Part shown: positions 52,641 to 61,615 of the stretch, piece by piece
Numbering within the stretch: position 1 is the first letter of the stretch
Layout: every line of letters begins with the position of its first letter
Assembly: GCA_021325655.1 (NCBI GenBank)
Contig: JAJPGT010000087.1
Location: forward strand, 1-64,000
Reading direction: 5' to 3'
Source: Pseudomonadota bacterium
GTDB taxonomy: Bacteria > Chloroflexota > UBA6077 > JAJPGT01
DNA length: 64,000 nucleotides
Translations under genes and position numbers: made by a program
The notes under the pieces: generated by a model
What the model saw: only the letters and a program-made list of their open reading frames with translations
What the model was told of the DNA's origin: nothing
Database searches by the model: none

Positions 52641-53743
52641 GTGACTTCACGCACCTCTTCGGGCGCCCCCCGGCGGTCGCCGCCCACGCCTCCGGCCGGG
52701 TGAACCTGATCGGTGAGCACACCGATTACAACGGCGGCTTCGTCCTGCCCACCGCCATCCCCCAGCGTACCGAAGTCTTCTTCGCCCCGCGCGACGACGA
52801 TCGCGCCCGCGTCGCCAGCACCCTCAGCAGCGATGGCCAGGTGCAGGAGTACCGCGTCGGCCAGGAGCAGCGCCGACACGAGTGGCTCGACTATGTCCAG
52901 GGCCTCACCTGGCTGCTGGGCCGCGAGGGCCACGCCGTGCGCGGCTTCGAGGCGCTGATCCGCTCCGACGTGCCGCTCGGCGTCGGGCTCTCCTCCAGCG
53001 CCGCGCTGAGCGTCAGCCTGCTGCGGGCGCTGCGCCAGGGGTTCGGGCTGGAGCTGTCCGACGTGCAGATCGCCCTGCTGGCGCAGCGCAACGAGAACGA
53101 GTTCGTCGGGGCGCGCTGTGGGATCATGGACCCGATGGCGGCAAGCCTGGCGGACCAGGGCACGGCGCTGTTCCTCGATTGCCGCAGCCTGGCCTACGAG
53201 CGCGTCCCGCTGCCCCCCGGGGCCGATCTGGTCGTGCTGAACTCCGGTATCTCTCACAAGCTCGCCGGCCAGACGATCCCCGGCGGCGACTACAACACCC
53301 GCCGTGCCGAGTGCGAGCGCGCCGCGGAGCTGCTCGGCGTTCCCCAGCTCCGCGACCTCACCGCGGCCGACCTGCCCCGACTCGAGGCACTGCCCGAGCC
53401 GCTCAACCGCCGCGCCCGCCACGTGCTGACCGAGAACGAGCGAGTGCTGCAGGCGGTGGAGGCGATGCGCGCCGGGGATCGGGAGCGCCTGGGGGAGCTG
53501 TTCTACACCTCGCACGCCTCGATGCGCGACGACTACCAGGTGTCGATCCCCGAGATCGACCTGATCGTCGAGCTGGCCCGGGCTGACTCCGACGTGTACG
53601 GAGCGCGGCTGACCGGCGGCGGCTTCGGCGGCTCGGTGGTGATGCTCGTCCATGCCGGCACCGGCCGCCCGGTCGCCGAGCGCATCGCCGCTGCCTACGC
53701 CCGCCAGTCCGGGCGCAGCCCGGCGGTCCTGGTCCCCGCCTAA
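52637..53743 (+). CDS. galK: Galactokinase
   Basis: A 368-residue GHMP kinase that phosphorylates galactose at C1 in the Leloir pathway. All three family motifs are visible: GRVNLIGEHTDYNGG (20-34), the ATP loop VGLSSSAALSVSLL, and LTGGGFGGSVVML near the C-terminus. The conserved Asp in CGIMDPMAASL is the likely catalytic base. It starts inside the stop codon of the M24 gene. No galT or galE lies in the window, so the operon does not encode the complete pathway. Confidence 0.94.
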   Translation: MSDFTHLFGRPPAVAAHASGRVNLIGEHTDYNGGFVLPTAIPQRTEVFFAPRDDDRARVASTLSSDGQVQEYRVGQEQRRHEWLDYVQGLTWLLGREGHAVRGFEALIRSDVPLGVGLSSSAALSVSLLRALRQGFGLELSDVQIALLAQRNENEFVGARCGIMDPMAASLADQGTALFLDCRSLAYERVPLPPGADLVVLNSGISHKLAGQTIPGGDYNTRRAECERAAELLGVPQLRDLTAADLPRLEALPEPLNRRARHVLTENERVLQAVEAMRAGDRERLGELFYTSHASMRDDYQVSIPEIDLIVELARADSDVYGARLTGGGFGGSVVMLVHAGTGRPVAERIAAAYARQSGRSPAVLVPA

Positions 53744-53996
53744 CGCGGTGCACCGCGGGCGGCGCCACGGTGGACCACACAGAAGTGGAAGCTGGCTCTC
53801 CCGCTGTGTCCCACGCCGCGGTTGGCCGCTGGGAGGCTCGGGCCACGGCCGCGGCTCGAGCCTGTCATGCCGTGGCATCGGTGGGCGGCCGCGGCGCTCT
53901 GGCATTGCCGAGGGTGGAACCGGTACCCTGCGAATCCCCGGCCTGGGCTCGGGTCTTGCAGGCGGGGCGTGCTGTACTTCGTAGCCGGAGGCACGC
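53744..53996. other. Intergenic region between galK and PIG-V-like gene
   Basis: About 250 bases with no recognisable gene. Open frames exist on both strands but none has a domain or ribosome site. The end carries CGGAGGCACGC, the ribosome site of the next gene. No clear terminator or promoter was found. Confidence 0.45.
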
Positions 53997-55229
53997 GTGG
54001 CAGCCACTGACAGCCTCCCGATGAGGGTGCTCATCGCCCGCCCAGTGGTGCTGCGGCGGCCATGGCTGTTCGTCGGCGCCGTCTTCGTCCTGTCGCGGCT
54101 GTTCTACCTCCTCGTCGGGCAGTACCTGTCCGAGGCGCTGCCACCGCCCACCAGCCGGTTCCTGCCCCCGGCGCACCTGTCGCGCCACCTGGCGCTGGGG
54201 ATCTGGGCTCATTGGGACGGCGCCTGGTATATCGCCATCGCCACCCGCGGCTACGCCAACCACGGCTTCCCCACCGACCCGCTGGCGGCGACGGCCTTCT
54301 TCCCGCTGTACCCCGTGCTGATCCGGCTCGGCTGGCTGCTAACCGACGAGCCGGCGGTGGTGGGCGTGGCGATCTCGCTCGCCTGCCTGCTGGCAGCGCT
54401 GGTCTTCGTCTACCGCGTCGCGGAGGCCGGCTGGGGGTCGCGCGTCGCCGAGGCGGCGGTGCTCTGTCTGGCGCTGTTCCCAACCAGCTTCTACTTCAAC
54501 GCCGTCTACACCGAGAGCCTCTTCCTGGCACTGTCGGCCGGAGCGGTCTGGGCGGTGCGCTGCCACAAGCGCCTGCTGCTCGGCTGCGCGCTTGCCGGGC
54601 TGGCGTCGGCGACCCGTAATGTCGGCGTCCTGCTGCTCGTGCCGCTGGGCTACACCTGGCTGAGCGAGCGCCGGCGCTACCGCTGGCAGGGGCTGGCGTT
54701 GGCCCTCGTGCCGGCCGGACTCGCCTGCTACATGGCCTACCTGGCGCTCCAGTTCGGCGATCCGCTCATCTTCCAGCAGCAGCAGGCGCAGCACTGGGAG
54801 CGGCAGCTCACCAGTCCGGATCGCGTCGTCGTCGCTGCCTTGAAGCAGGCCCGCGCCGGCCTACCGGAGTTTCTCGCTCCGGGCCGGATGCTGACAGCAC
54901 ACAACCTGAGCAGCTCCTTCGAGGCGGGCAACCTGGCCAATCTGGGGGCCTTCGTCTTCGCCGTCGTTCTGCTCGGCCTGGGCCTGCGCCGGCTTCCGGC
55001 GGATCTCCTCGCCTACACGTTCGCGCTGACGATTCCGCCCGCCCTGTTCGCCACACCAGACCAGGCGCTGATGAGCCTACCGCGGCTGGTGCTCGCGGCG
55101 TTCCCGCTGTTCATCGTGCTCGGGACGCTGCTCCAGCGCCGCTGGGTGCTGGGCCTCTGGCTGGCAGGAAACGTTGTCCTGTCGGTGTACCTGTGCGCGC
55201 TGTTCGTCTCCTGGCGCTGGGTGGCGTGA
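53997..55229 (+). CDS. PIG-V-like membrane mannosyltransferase
   Basis: A 410-residue polytopic protein with about nine transmembrane helices, starting at GTG after CGGAGGCACGC. The catalytic-site pattern HWDGAWYIAIATRGY (WDxxWY) and the following FFPLYPVLIRLG are typical of the PIG-V/GPI-mannosyltransferase-II-like family in bacteria, which uses a lipid-linked sugar. FPTSFYFNAVYTESLFLAL is another conserved stretch. It probably transfers a sugar to an envelope glycan or protein at the outer face of the membrane. A second membrane glycosyltransferase follows after 43 bases. Confidence 0.85.
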   Translation: MAATDSLPMRVLIARPVVLRRPWLFVGAVFVLSRLFYLLVGQYLSEALPPPTSRFLPPAHLSRHLALGIWAHWDGAWYIAIATRGYANHGFPTDPLAATAFFPLYPVLIRLGWLLTDEPAVVGVAISLACLLAALVFVYRVAEAGWGSRVAEAAVLCLALFPTSFYFNAVYTESLFLALSAGAVWAVRCHKRLLLGCALAGLASATRNVGVLLLVPLGYTWLSERRRYRWQGLALALVPAGLACYMAYLALQFGDPLIFQQQQAQHWERQLTSPDRVVVAALKQARAGLPEFLAPGRMLTAHNLSSSFEAGNLANLGAFVFAVVLLGLGLRRLPADLLAYTFALTIPPALFATPDQALMSLPRLVLAAFPLFIVLGTLLQRRWVLGLWLAGNVVLSVYLCALFVSWRWVA

Positions 55230-55272
55230 CGTCGCGTGGCGGTGCCGCCGACCGCTATCGGAGAGAGTGAGC

Positions 55273-56916
55273 ATGGCGCTGACGCCGGGCGCCGCGGCGC
55301 CCGCTGGCCCCACCACCACGCGCCTGGGGGCAGCGTGGCCACGGCGCGGAGCCGCTGCCACTCTCTGGGCGTGGCTCGCCTCGCCGCGCGGCGAGCCGCT
55401 ACTGCTGGCCGGGCTGGTCGCGCTGGCGCTGGCGGTCCGGTATCCCTTCCTCTGGGCAGCGCCAGGCCCCACGGACGAGTGGCGCGAGGCCGAGGTGGCG
55501 CTCGACATCGTTCGGGAGGGGCAGTGGCCGCTGACTGGCTACGACCCGTACATCGGCGCGCTCTGGCACTACCTGCTCGCCGCGGCCTACCTGGTGCTCG
55601 GTGCAGACTTGCGGGTGCCGCGCCTGTTCGCCCTGGCCCTCGGAGCGCTCACTGTCGTCCCCACCTACTTGCTCGGACGGGAGCTGGGTGGCCGGCTCGC
55701 GGGGCTGCTGGCCGGCTTGCTGCTGCTCACCTGTCCGCTGCACGTGGTGGTCAATAGCCACGTCGCCTGGGCGCACAGCGCCACCCCGCTCTTCACCACC
55801 ACTGGCTGCTGGCTGCTCGCCGCCGCCGCCCGGCGTCACAGTGGCTGGCGGCTGGCTGGCGCAGGACTGGCGTTCGGGGCGGCGGTGCAGACCCACCCCA
55901 CCGCGCTGGTGCTGGTCGTGGGCGGGCTAGCCTACCTGGCGCTGCGTGGCTGGTGGCCGTCGCGGCGCTGGCTCTGGCTCGCGGCAGCGCTGTTCGCCCT
56001 CGGCTGCCTGAACGAGCTCGTGTTCATCGCCCTCGACCCGCTGGCGTACCTCGCCGCGGTGCAGAGCTCGCAGCAGGACCATGGCCTGGCCTGCCTCTCC
56101 TCGCGGCTCGTCTGCTACCAGCAGAATCTCACGTTCCTCGCGCTGTCTCTGCTGCGGCTCCCGATCGCCGTCGGGTGGGATACGCTGGACGCCGGGGAGG
56201 TCCTGCGCGAGCCGCTGGTCTGGCTGTACGCCGCGGCGCTCGGCGCAGGGATAGCTATCACGGCGCGCCGCGGGCAGGTGCTGGCGCTCTGCCTGCTAGG
56301 CGCGGCGGCGCTGCTGCTCCCGCTGGCCCAGCCCGCCTCATACGCCTTCATCCCCGATGGCCGGTACGCCATGCCGGTGCTCCCGCCGCTATACACCGCC
56401 CTGGCCGCGGCCCTGTCCCGACCGCCCGGGCGCGTTCCCGCGGTCCTGGGTCCGCTCGCCGGGGCGCTGCTGGCGCTGGGCGCGCTGGGCAGCCTGTCAG
56501 CGTATTACGCCAGCCATGCCGACGAGCTGGTGGCGCTCCAGGAGCTCTGGCTCGCGCTCCGCCAGGTCCACGATCAGGCGCCGCCGGGCGCCACGGTGCT
56601 GCTCGACGAGCGCCTGGAGCGCAGGTTCCACGCCGATGGCGTGGCACGCAATACGCTTGAGCTGCTGGAGGCGATGGACCTGGACGCCCGCTACGCCAAG
56701 ATCTCCCCGCAGTCGATACCCGGTCCGGACGCGCTGCTCGTGCTCACCTGCTCAACCTATGAGCGGGTGCGCGATCCGGCTGGACTGGTCTCGCTCGGGC
56801 CCGGGCCGGCGGATCGCTGCGGGAGCGTCCAGGCGGCACGGGAGAGCAGCGCCGCGGAGCGCTTGCCGACAGGAACCTCGCGAACGGGGCAATCCAAACC
56901 ATCTCGGTCGGTGTAG
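55273..56916 (+). CDS. GT39-like membrane glycosyltransferase
   Basis: A 547-residue integral membrane protein with ten or more helices. The first outer loop has PGPTDEWREAEVALDI, with the acidic residues expected in GT-C/PMT_2 enzymes, followed by LLGRELGGRLAGLLAGLLL. Residues beyond 430 form a soluble domain (RQVHDQAPPGATVLLDERLERR, in part). It uses GCATGG with GAGAGAGTGA upstream. It is likely cotranscribed with the PIG-V-like enzyme; together they may build an envelope glycan or O-glycosylate secreted proteins such as the Thr-rich ones in this window. Confidence 0.8.
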   Translation: MALTPGAAAPAGPTTTRLGAAWPRRGAAATLWAWLASPRGEPLLLAGLVALALAVRYPFLWAAPGPTDEWREAEVALDIVREGQWPLTGYDPYIGALWHYLLAAAYLVLGADLRVPRLFALALGALTVVPTYLLGRELGGRLAGLLAGLLLLTCPLHVVVNSHVAWAHSATPLFTTTGCWLLAAAARRHSGWRLAGAGLAFGAAVQTHPTALVLVVGGLAYLALRGWWPSRRWLWLAAALFALGCLNELVFIALDPLAYLAAVQSSQQDHGLACLSSRLVCYQQNLTFLALSLLRLPIAVGWDTLDAGEVLREPLVWLYAAALGAGIAITARRGQVLALCLLGAAALLLPLAQPASYAFIPDGRYAMPVLPPLYTALAAALSRPPGRVPAVLGPLAGALLALGALGSLSAYYASHADELVALQELWLALRQVHDQAPPGATVLLDERLERRFHADGVARNTLELLEAMDLDARYAKISPQSIPGPDALLVLTCSTYERVRDPAGLVSLGPGPADRCGSVQAARESSAAERLPTGTSRTGQSKPSRSV

Positions 56917-56993
56917 TAGTCAGTGTCACGCCGGCGCACTGACGAGCTGCATCACCCGGGCGCCCCTGAGGCACCCGGACGGAGGATGGACCC

Positions 56994-58505
56994 GTGGCGA
57001 CATATCCCTCCCACGCAGGCCGCCGGGCTTGCTGGCCCTCTGTCCTGGTAGCGAGCGTCGTGCCGATCTGCCTGGCGCTGGCCGCCTGCGCTCCTCCCAT
57101 ACCGCCTTCTCCCACGAGCCCGCCGGCCGCGCCCACCACGGCGCCCCAGCCGACCCCGGCGCCAAACCTCGCCACCCCGCCCGCGGCCACGAGCGCCCCG
57201 AAGGCCTACGTGGGGCTGTTCAAGGACAACGCGGTCGCGGTGCTGGACACCGCCACCAATCGCGTCGTGCGGACGATCCCGGTCCCGCCCGGGCCGCATG
57301 GCGTGGTCGTCACCCCGGATGGCCGCAAGGTGTACGTCAGCAGCGACGGCGCTTCCACAGTGAGCGTCATTGACACCGCGCGCGACACGGTGGTCGGCAG
57401 CCTCGAGGTCGGCCCCACCCCGCACGGGCTGGCGATCTCCCGGGACGGCCGCGAGATCGTGGCCTCCGTCTTCGGCGCCAACCAGGCGGTGATGATCGAC
57501 ACCGCCACGGACACGATCGTCGGCCGGGTGCCGGTGCCACAGCCGCACAACAGCGCGATCAGTCCGGATGGCCGCACCGCCTACGTTGGCTCGCAGCAGC
57601 AGGGCGCCACAGCGCTGGTCATCGTCGACCTACCGAGCAAGACGCAGATCGGCGAGGTGCCGCTGGACAAGACTCCCCGCGCGCTCGACATGAGCCCCGA
57701 CGGGAAAACGCTCTACTTCACCCTTGCCGGCGTGGACACGGTGCAGGTGCTGGACGTGGCGAGCAAGCAGATCACGGCGCAGATCCCCGTAGGGGCCTCG
57801 CCGCACCACCCGCTCTTCACCGCCGCTGGCACGGTCGGGCTGGTGGTGAGCCAGGGCCCCGGGCAGCTCGAGATCCTGGACCCGGCGCACAACAGCGTCA
57901 GCGCCGAGGTCACGGTGGGCAAGATGCCGCACTGGATCGCCGCCAGCGCCGACGGTCGCACCGCCTACGTGACCAACGAGGGCTCCAACGACGTCTCGGT
58001 CGTCGATCTCCCCAGCCACACGGTCACGGCCACGATCCAGGTGGGCAACGCCCCGCGGAAGATCGCCCTTCAGCCGGGTGCCGTTGCCTCCAGCGCGGCG
58101 CCGCCCGCATCGGTCGCGACTCCGGCGGCGCAGGGCGCCGGAGTCGCGACCGGGGAAACGCTCCAGCTAGGTGGGCTCGCCTTCTCGAACCACGGAGCCG
58201 TCGATGCCCGCGGCCAGCGCACGCTCACCCTGTCGGTGAACGACTACGCGTTTACCCCCACGTTCGTGCGGGGCGATCCGGGCCAACGGCTGACGCTGGT
58301 GGTGCAGAGCCGCTCCGGGCTGCTCCACAACCTGAGTATCCCGGGGCAGCGCGTCGACACGAACCTGCCGCCCGGAGGCACAACGTCGGTGGATGTGACC
58401 ATCCCGCAGTCCGGCGCGGTGCGCTTCTTCTGCTCGTTCCACGCCGCGCTGGGGATGAACGGCGAGCTACTGGCCGGCGATGCCGCGCCGCAGCCCGCCC
58501 CCTAG
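56994..58505 (+). CDS. Lipoprotein: YVTN beta-propeller fused to cupredoxin domain
   Basis: A 503-residue exported lipoprotein. The signal ends in a lipobox, LALAACAPP. A Pro/Ala/Thr linker (33-68) leads to a seven-bladed YVTN-type propeller (70-370) with repeats such as VAVLDTATNRVVRTIPVP, VSVIDTARDTVVGSLEVG and VSVVDLPSHTVTATIQVG. The C-terminal domain (about 405-495) is a cupredoxin with ligands His in LLHNLSIPG and Cys, His, Met in FFCSFHAALGMNG. It might bind copper or shuttle electrons at the outer membrane face. It precedes, by 126 bases, the sigma-RskA fusion gene, making it a candidate partner or target. Confidence 0.86.
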   Translation: MATYPSHAGRRACWPSVLVASVVPICLALAACAPPIPPSPTSPPAAPTTAPQPTPAPNLATPPAATSAPKAYVGLFKDNAVAVLDTATNRVVRTIPVPPGPHGVVVTPDGRKVYVSSDGASTVSVIDTARDTVVGSLEVGPTPHGLAISRDGREIVASVFGANQAVMIDTATDTIVGRVPVPQPHNSAISPDGRTAYVGSQQQGATALVIVDLPSKTQIGEVPLDKTPRALDMSPDGKTLYFTLAGVDTVQVLDVASKQITAQIPVGASPHHPLFTAAGTVGLVVSQGPGQLEILDPAHNSVSAEVTVGKMPHWIAASADGRTAYVTNEGSNDVSVVDLPSHTVTATIQVGNAPRKIALQPGAVASSAAPPASVATPAAQGAGVATGETLQLGGLAFSNHGAVDARGQRTLTLSVNDYAFTPTFVRGDPGQRLTLVVQSRSGLLHNLSIPGQRVDTNLPPGGTTSVDVTIPQSGAVRFFCSFHAALGMNGELLAGDAAPQPAP

Positions 58506-58631
58506 TGCGGCTGGCGGGGCAAGGAGGATACTGTGACGGCGGCTCTCCTGGCCGTGTCCGCGGCAGGGGCGGGGCGACTGGCCTGGCAGCGCGCCGCCCG
58601 GCGGGGCCGTGGGGAAGGATGAAGGGCGGAG

Positions 58632-59651
58632 ATGCACGCTTACAGCTCGACGCCAGATGAGGAGGCCAGCGACGAGCAGCTCATGGCCCGGCTCGCCGCT
58701 GGAAGCCAGGAGGCGCTCGGGCCGCTCTACAGCCGCTACGCCCCGCTGATCTTCGATCTCGCCGCGCGGCGGCTGGATCGCTCGGCGGCAGAGGAGATCG
58801 TCCAGGACGTCTTTCTGGCAGTCTGGCGCGGGGCGGCCAGCTACGTGCCGGAGCGCGGGAGCGTCCGCCCCTGGCTGCTGCAGATCGCCCACTTCCGCAT
58901 CCTCAACGAGCTGCGCCGCCGGAGCCGCCGCCCCCAGCTCATCGAGGACCCGGACCAGGAGCGCCTGGCGAGCGCGTTCGACACCGCTCCCGAGCCCTCC
59001 GAGGCCGTCTGGCACGAGTTCCGGCGCGCGGCGGTGCGGTCGGCCTTCGATGAGCTGCCGCTCCCACAACGGCTGGCGCTCGGCCTGGCCTTCTTCGAAG
59101 ACCTGAGCCACGAGCAGGTGGCAGCGGTGCTGAACCTGCCGCTGGGAACGGCCAAGACGCGCATCCGCAGCGGGCTGCAGAAGCTGCGGGTGAAGCTCGT
59201 CCCACTGGTGGCGGCGCTGGCGCTGGTGGGCGGGGCAACCGTCCTGGGCGTGCGCTATCAGGCGGAGCAGGCCCGTCTGCAGCAGGACGAGCGAGCGCTG
59301 ACACTGGTCACCGCCAGCGACGTCCACGTCGTGCGGCTGTCGCCCGCGCCCGGAGTGGCGGAGGCGACGCACGGGACCTATCGCGGCCGACCAGGCGAGA
59401 CGATCGCGGTGCTGACGCTCTCCAACTTCCCGCCCGCGCCGTCCGGGCAGGCGTACCAGGCCTGGGTGCACCACGACGGCCGCTGGTTCTCGCTGGGAAC
59501 GGTCGAGGTGGGGCCGGATGGCCACGCCCGCCTGATCGCGGAGGGCGCCGAGCTGGCGGCGCCGCCCGACGCCATCGAGGTGACGCTGGAGCCAGCCGGC
59601 GGGAGCCCGGCCCCGAGCGGGCCGGTGCTGGTGGCCTGGAACGGCGAGTAG
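58632..59651 (+). CDS. ECF sigma factor fused through a TM helix to an RskA-like anti-sigma outer domain
   Basis: A 339-residue protein. Residues 15-98 are sigma region 2 (RYAPLIFDLAARRLDRSAAEEIVQDVFLAVW, in part) and 133-188 region 4 (LPLPQRLALGLAFFEDLSHEQVA then LPLGTAKTRIRSGLQKLR). A single hydrophobic helix follows at about 189-207 after a basic stretch. Residues 227-338 match the RskA/anti-sigma-K outer domain: LSNFPPAPSGQAYQAWVHHDG, FSLGTVEVGPDG. The zinc anti-sigma domain (HxxxCxxC) that normally holds the sigma factor is missing. The sigma factor is thus tethered to the membrane in one chain with a sensor domain. Release by proteolysis, or signal-driven action while anchored, are both possible. 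No stop or frameshift breaks the frame. Confidence 0.85.
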   Translation: MHAYSSTPDEEASDEQLMARLAAGSQEALGPLYSRYAPLIFDLAARRLDRSAAEEIVQDVFLAVWRGAASYVPERGSVRPWLLQIAHFRILNELRRRSRRPQLIEDPDQERLASAFDTAPEPSEAVWHEFRRAAVRSAFDELPLPQRLALGLAFFEDLSHEQVAAVLNLPLGTAKTRIRSGLQKLRVKLVPLVAALALVGGATVLGVRYQAEQARLQQDERALTLVTASDVHVVRLSPAPGVAEATHGTYRGRPGETIAVLTLSNFPPAPSGQAYQAWVHHDGRWFSLGTVEVGPDGHARLIAEGAELAAPPDAIEVTLEPAGGSPAPSGPVLVAWNGE

Positions 59652-59701
59652 GGGTCAGGAGGCAGCACGCGCCGCCCCCCGGTCCCGCACTGCCGTGCCG
59701 G

Positions 59702-59738
59702 CCCTTGCAGGCAGGCTCTGGCGCGCAGCCTGCAAGGG
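59702..59738. terminator. Terminator-like hairpin after sigma-RskA gene
   Basis: CCCTTGCAGGC (59702-59712) pairs perfectly with 59728-59738 across 15 bases, followed by GCTCGTTG. It lies 50 bases after the stop codon. Confidence 0.5.
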
Positions 59739-59788
59739 GCTCGTTGTCCGCACCACTGCTGCTCGCGGCGTGATCAGGGGGCACGGCG

Positions 59789-60121
59789 ATGACACACCAA
59801 CCAGACACCAGGGCACAGCAGGGCGCCCATCTGCTTGACGAGACGACGCAGCTCCTGGAGCGCGCGAAACAGGACCCGGCCTTCGCCCAGCCAGCCGCGG
59901 CCGCGGCGCTGCGCGCCCTCCTCCTCTTCCTGGAGCAGGAGCCGCGGGGGGACCGCGTGGTGAGCCTCCTTGAGCAGGCAGCCGAGGTGGACGAAGCGCT
60001 GGCCGAATTTCGCTCGGACGCGCTCACGCTCGACGGCGGCACGTTCGAAACGCCTGGCGACGCCTATGAGCGCGCCAAGCTCTTCGTGGACGCCGCCCGG
60101 GCGCGGGTGGTGAATATCTGA
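59789..60121 (+). CDS. Small helical hypothetical protein
   Basis: A 110-residue, almost entirely helical and acidic protein: ETTQLLERAKQDPAFAQPAA, LLLFLEQEPRGDRVVSLLEQ, then DAYERAKLFVDAARARVV. There is no signal peptide, no cysteine and no HEPN RxxxxH motif. Helix periodicity suggests a bundle or coiled-coil dimer. Ribosome site GGGGGCACGGCG before ATG 59789 is fair. It stands after a terminator-like hairpin and is convergent with the SDR. The function is not recognised. Confidence 0.6.
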   Translation: MTHQPDTRAQQGAHLLDETTQLLERAKQDPAFAQPAAAAALRALLLFLEQEPRGDRVVSLLEQAAEVDEALAEFRSDALTLDGGTFETPGDAYERAKLFVDAARARVVNI

Positions 60122-60173
60122 GCGTCCCGCGGCGCCAGACCCTGGAGGCAGGGGCGGGCTTCCCGCGCCGGGC

Positions 60174-60998
60174 TCAGACCGGCCGAGCTCGCTCCCAGGT
60201 CTGCACCGCCGCCGCGCCGGCCAGGGCCCGCTCGTCCTCGATGTCGAGCACCTCTCCGGAGAGCGCGGCGGCATCCAGGCTGGCCAGCCAGACGATCGCC
60301 CGGGCGGGTAGCTCCGGCGGCTGGACCTTGCCGACAGCATAGGCCCGCCGGAAGCGGGCGAGCTGGTCGGCGCCGAAGTCTGCCTCGGGCAGGCCGCGGA
60401 TCAGCGCCTGCATCGCGGTGTCCACCATGCCAGGGTTGAACGCGATCGCCTGGACCTGGTAGGGACGCAGCTCCTCGGCCAGCACCCGGGTGAGCTGGTC
60501 CAGCCCCGCCTTGGCGGCGGAGTAGGCGGTCCAGCCACGGACGCGGACATCCGGCCGGGTGACGCCGCTGGAGACGTTGACGACCGCGCCTCGCTGGCGC
60601 TCGATCATCCCGGGGAGCACCGCACGCAGTGCCAGGAACGCGCCGCCGAGGTTGATCTCGATATTGCGCAGCCAGGCGGCGGGGTCAGCGCGCCACAGCG
60701 GCGCAACGGGCTGCAGCACCCCGGCGTTGTTGATCAGCACGTCCACGCCGCCGAAGCGCTGCTCGGCACGACGGACCAGCGCCTCCAGCGCCGGACGGTC
60801 AGTGATGTCCAGCGCCTCGCCCAGCGCCTCGGCGCCGAGCGCCCGCGCCGCGTCAGCCACCTCCGCCACCTGGTCAGCGCTCCGAGCACAGAGCGCCAGG
60901 TTGGCCCCGAGGCGGGCGAATACCAGTGCGACGGCGCGGCCCAGGCCACGCCCGGCCCCCGTAATCAGGACCGTCTGTCCAGCGAAGCAGTCAACCAT
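60174..60998 (-). CDS. SDR-family oxidoreductase (third copy)
   Basis: A 274-residue classical SDR. NADP-type site LITGAGRGLGRAVALVF followed by ALCARSADQ, where Arg after beta2 suggests NADP(H); NNAGV; Ser in VVNVSSGVT; Tyr and Lys in WTAYSAAKAG. The C-terminus is extended by about 25 residues. It is a single gene preceded by a 190-base gap, and no substrate is suggested by neighbours. Confidence 0.92.
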   Translation of the reverse strand: MVDCFAGQTVLITGAGRGLGRAVALVFARLGANLALCARSADQVAEVADAARALGAEALGEALDITDRPALEALVRRAEQRFGGVDVLINNAGVLQPVAPLWRADPAAWLRNIEINLGGAFLALRAVLPGMIERQRGAVVNVSSGVTRPDVRVRGWTAYSAAKAGLDQLTRVLAEELRPYQVQAIAFNPGMVDTAMQALIRGLPEADFGADQLARFRRAYAVGKVQPPELPARAIVWLASLDAAALSGEVLDIEDERALAGAAAVQTWERARPV

Positions 60999-61188
60999 CG
61001 GCGAGGAGAAGGATCAGCCCGGCAGGTCTTCGCATCCAGTGTACCCGGTTCCGCTGGCGACTGGATTGAGCAGGCGCGGCCGAAACAGGAGCGGCCCGCT
61101 CCCCGCGCAGCCGCTGGCTCCCCACCCGCAGGCCGAGCAGCGCCCGGGAAGGAAGATTCGCCCGCGTGAGACCCGCTCGCGTGGGCCG

Positions 61189-61614
61189 CTAGCGCTCGCC
61201 GGCCTGGTCGAGCCGCTCGGGGTTCGTCACCCCGATCAGCCGATTCCAGAGAACGTAGTCGACCATGCTCTTGGGAACCAGCCAGCTCCCCTCCTCTGCC
61301 TGCATATCGCCCCGAGCGGTGAAGGGGCACCGCCGCGGGTCTTGCAGGTCGACGTACACTGCCCCCTGCTCCAGGCGGGTGCCGGTGCGGAGGATCGGGA
61401 TCTGCTTCAGCTCGGCATCGCTGAAGTCCCGCAGCCGATCGTGGACCGCCTTGACGTCGTAGGCGCTCAGCGCGCTGTCATACACTGCCTGCGAGGCGGG
61501 ACCGGAGTTCTGGCCTGCGTACGGGGCAGGGTTCAGATCCTCGCGCCACGGCTCAGGGTGCTGGCTGCCAGGCCGGAACTGCTGCTCACCGCGGCGCGGG
61601 TTGTGCTCGGCCAT
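61189..61614 (-). CDS. Hypothetical protein, last gene of small-protein operon
   Basis: A 141-residue soluble protein. The first 40 residues are polar, rich in Gln, Pro and Gly (disordered). The rest is ordered: YDVKAVHDRLRDFSDAELKQIPI, then TRLEQGAVYVDLQD and VPKSMVDYVLWNRLIGV. Similar sequences occur beside stress-type small proteins in other bacteria, but I do not recognise a named family. Its ATG lies one base before the stop codon of the upstream 101-residue gene, so translation is coupled. Confidence 0.65.
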   Translation of the reverse strand: MAEHNPRRGEQQFRPGSQHPEPWREDLNPAPYAGQNSGPASQAVYDSALSAYDVKAVHDRLRDFSDAELKQIPILRTGTRLEQGAVYVDLQDPRRCPFTARGDMQAEEGSWLVPKSMVDYVLWNRLIGVTNPERLDQAGER

Positions 61615-61615
61615 G

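Noticed and set aside
56872..56910. GGAACC as an ECF-type -35 upstream of the propeller lipoprotein
   Set aside because: No fitting -10 lies 16-17 bases downstream, and it is inside the preceding glycosyltransferase gene.
59789..60121. HEPN-domain toxin
   Set aside because: The size and helical content fit, but there is no RxxxxH catalytic motif and no partner nucleotidyltransferase gene.
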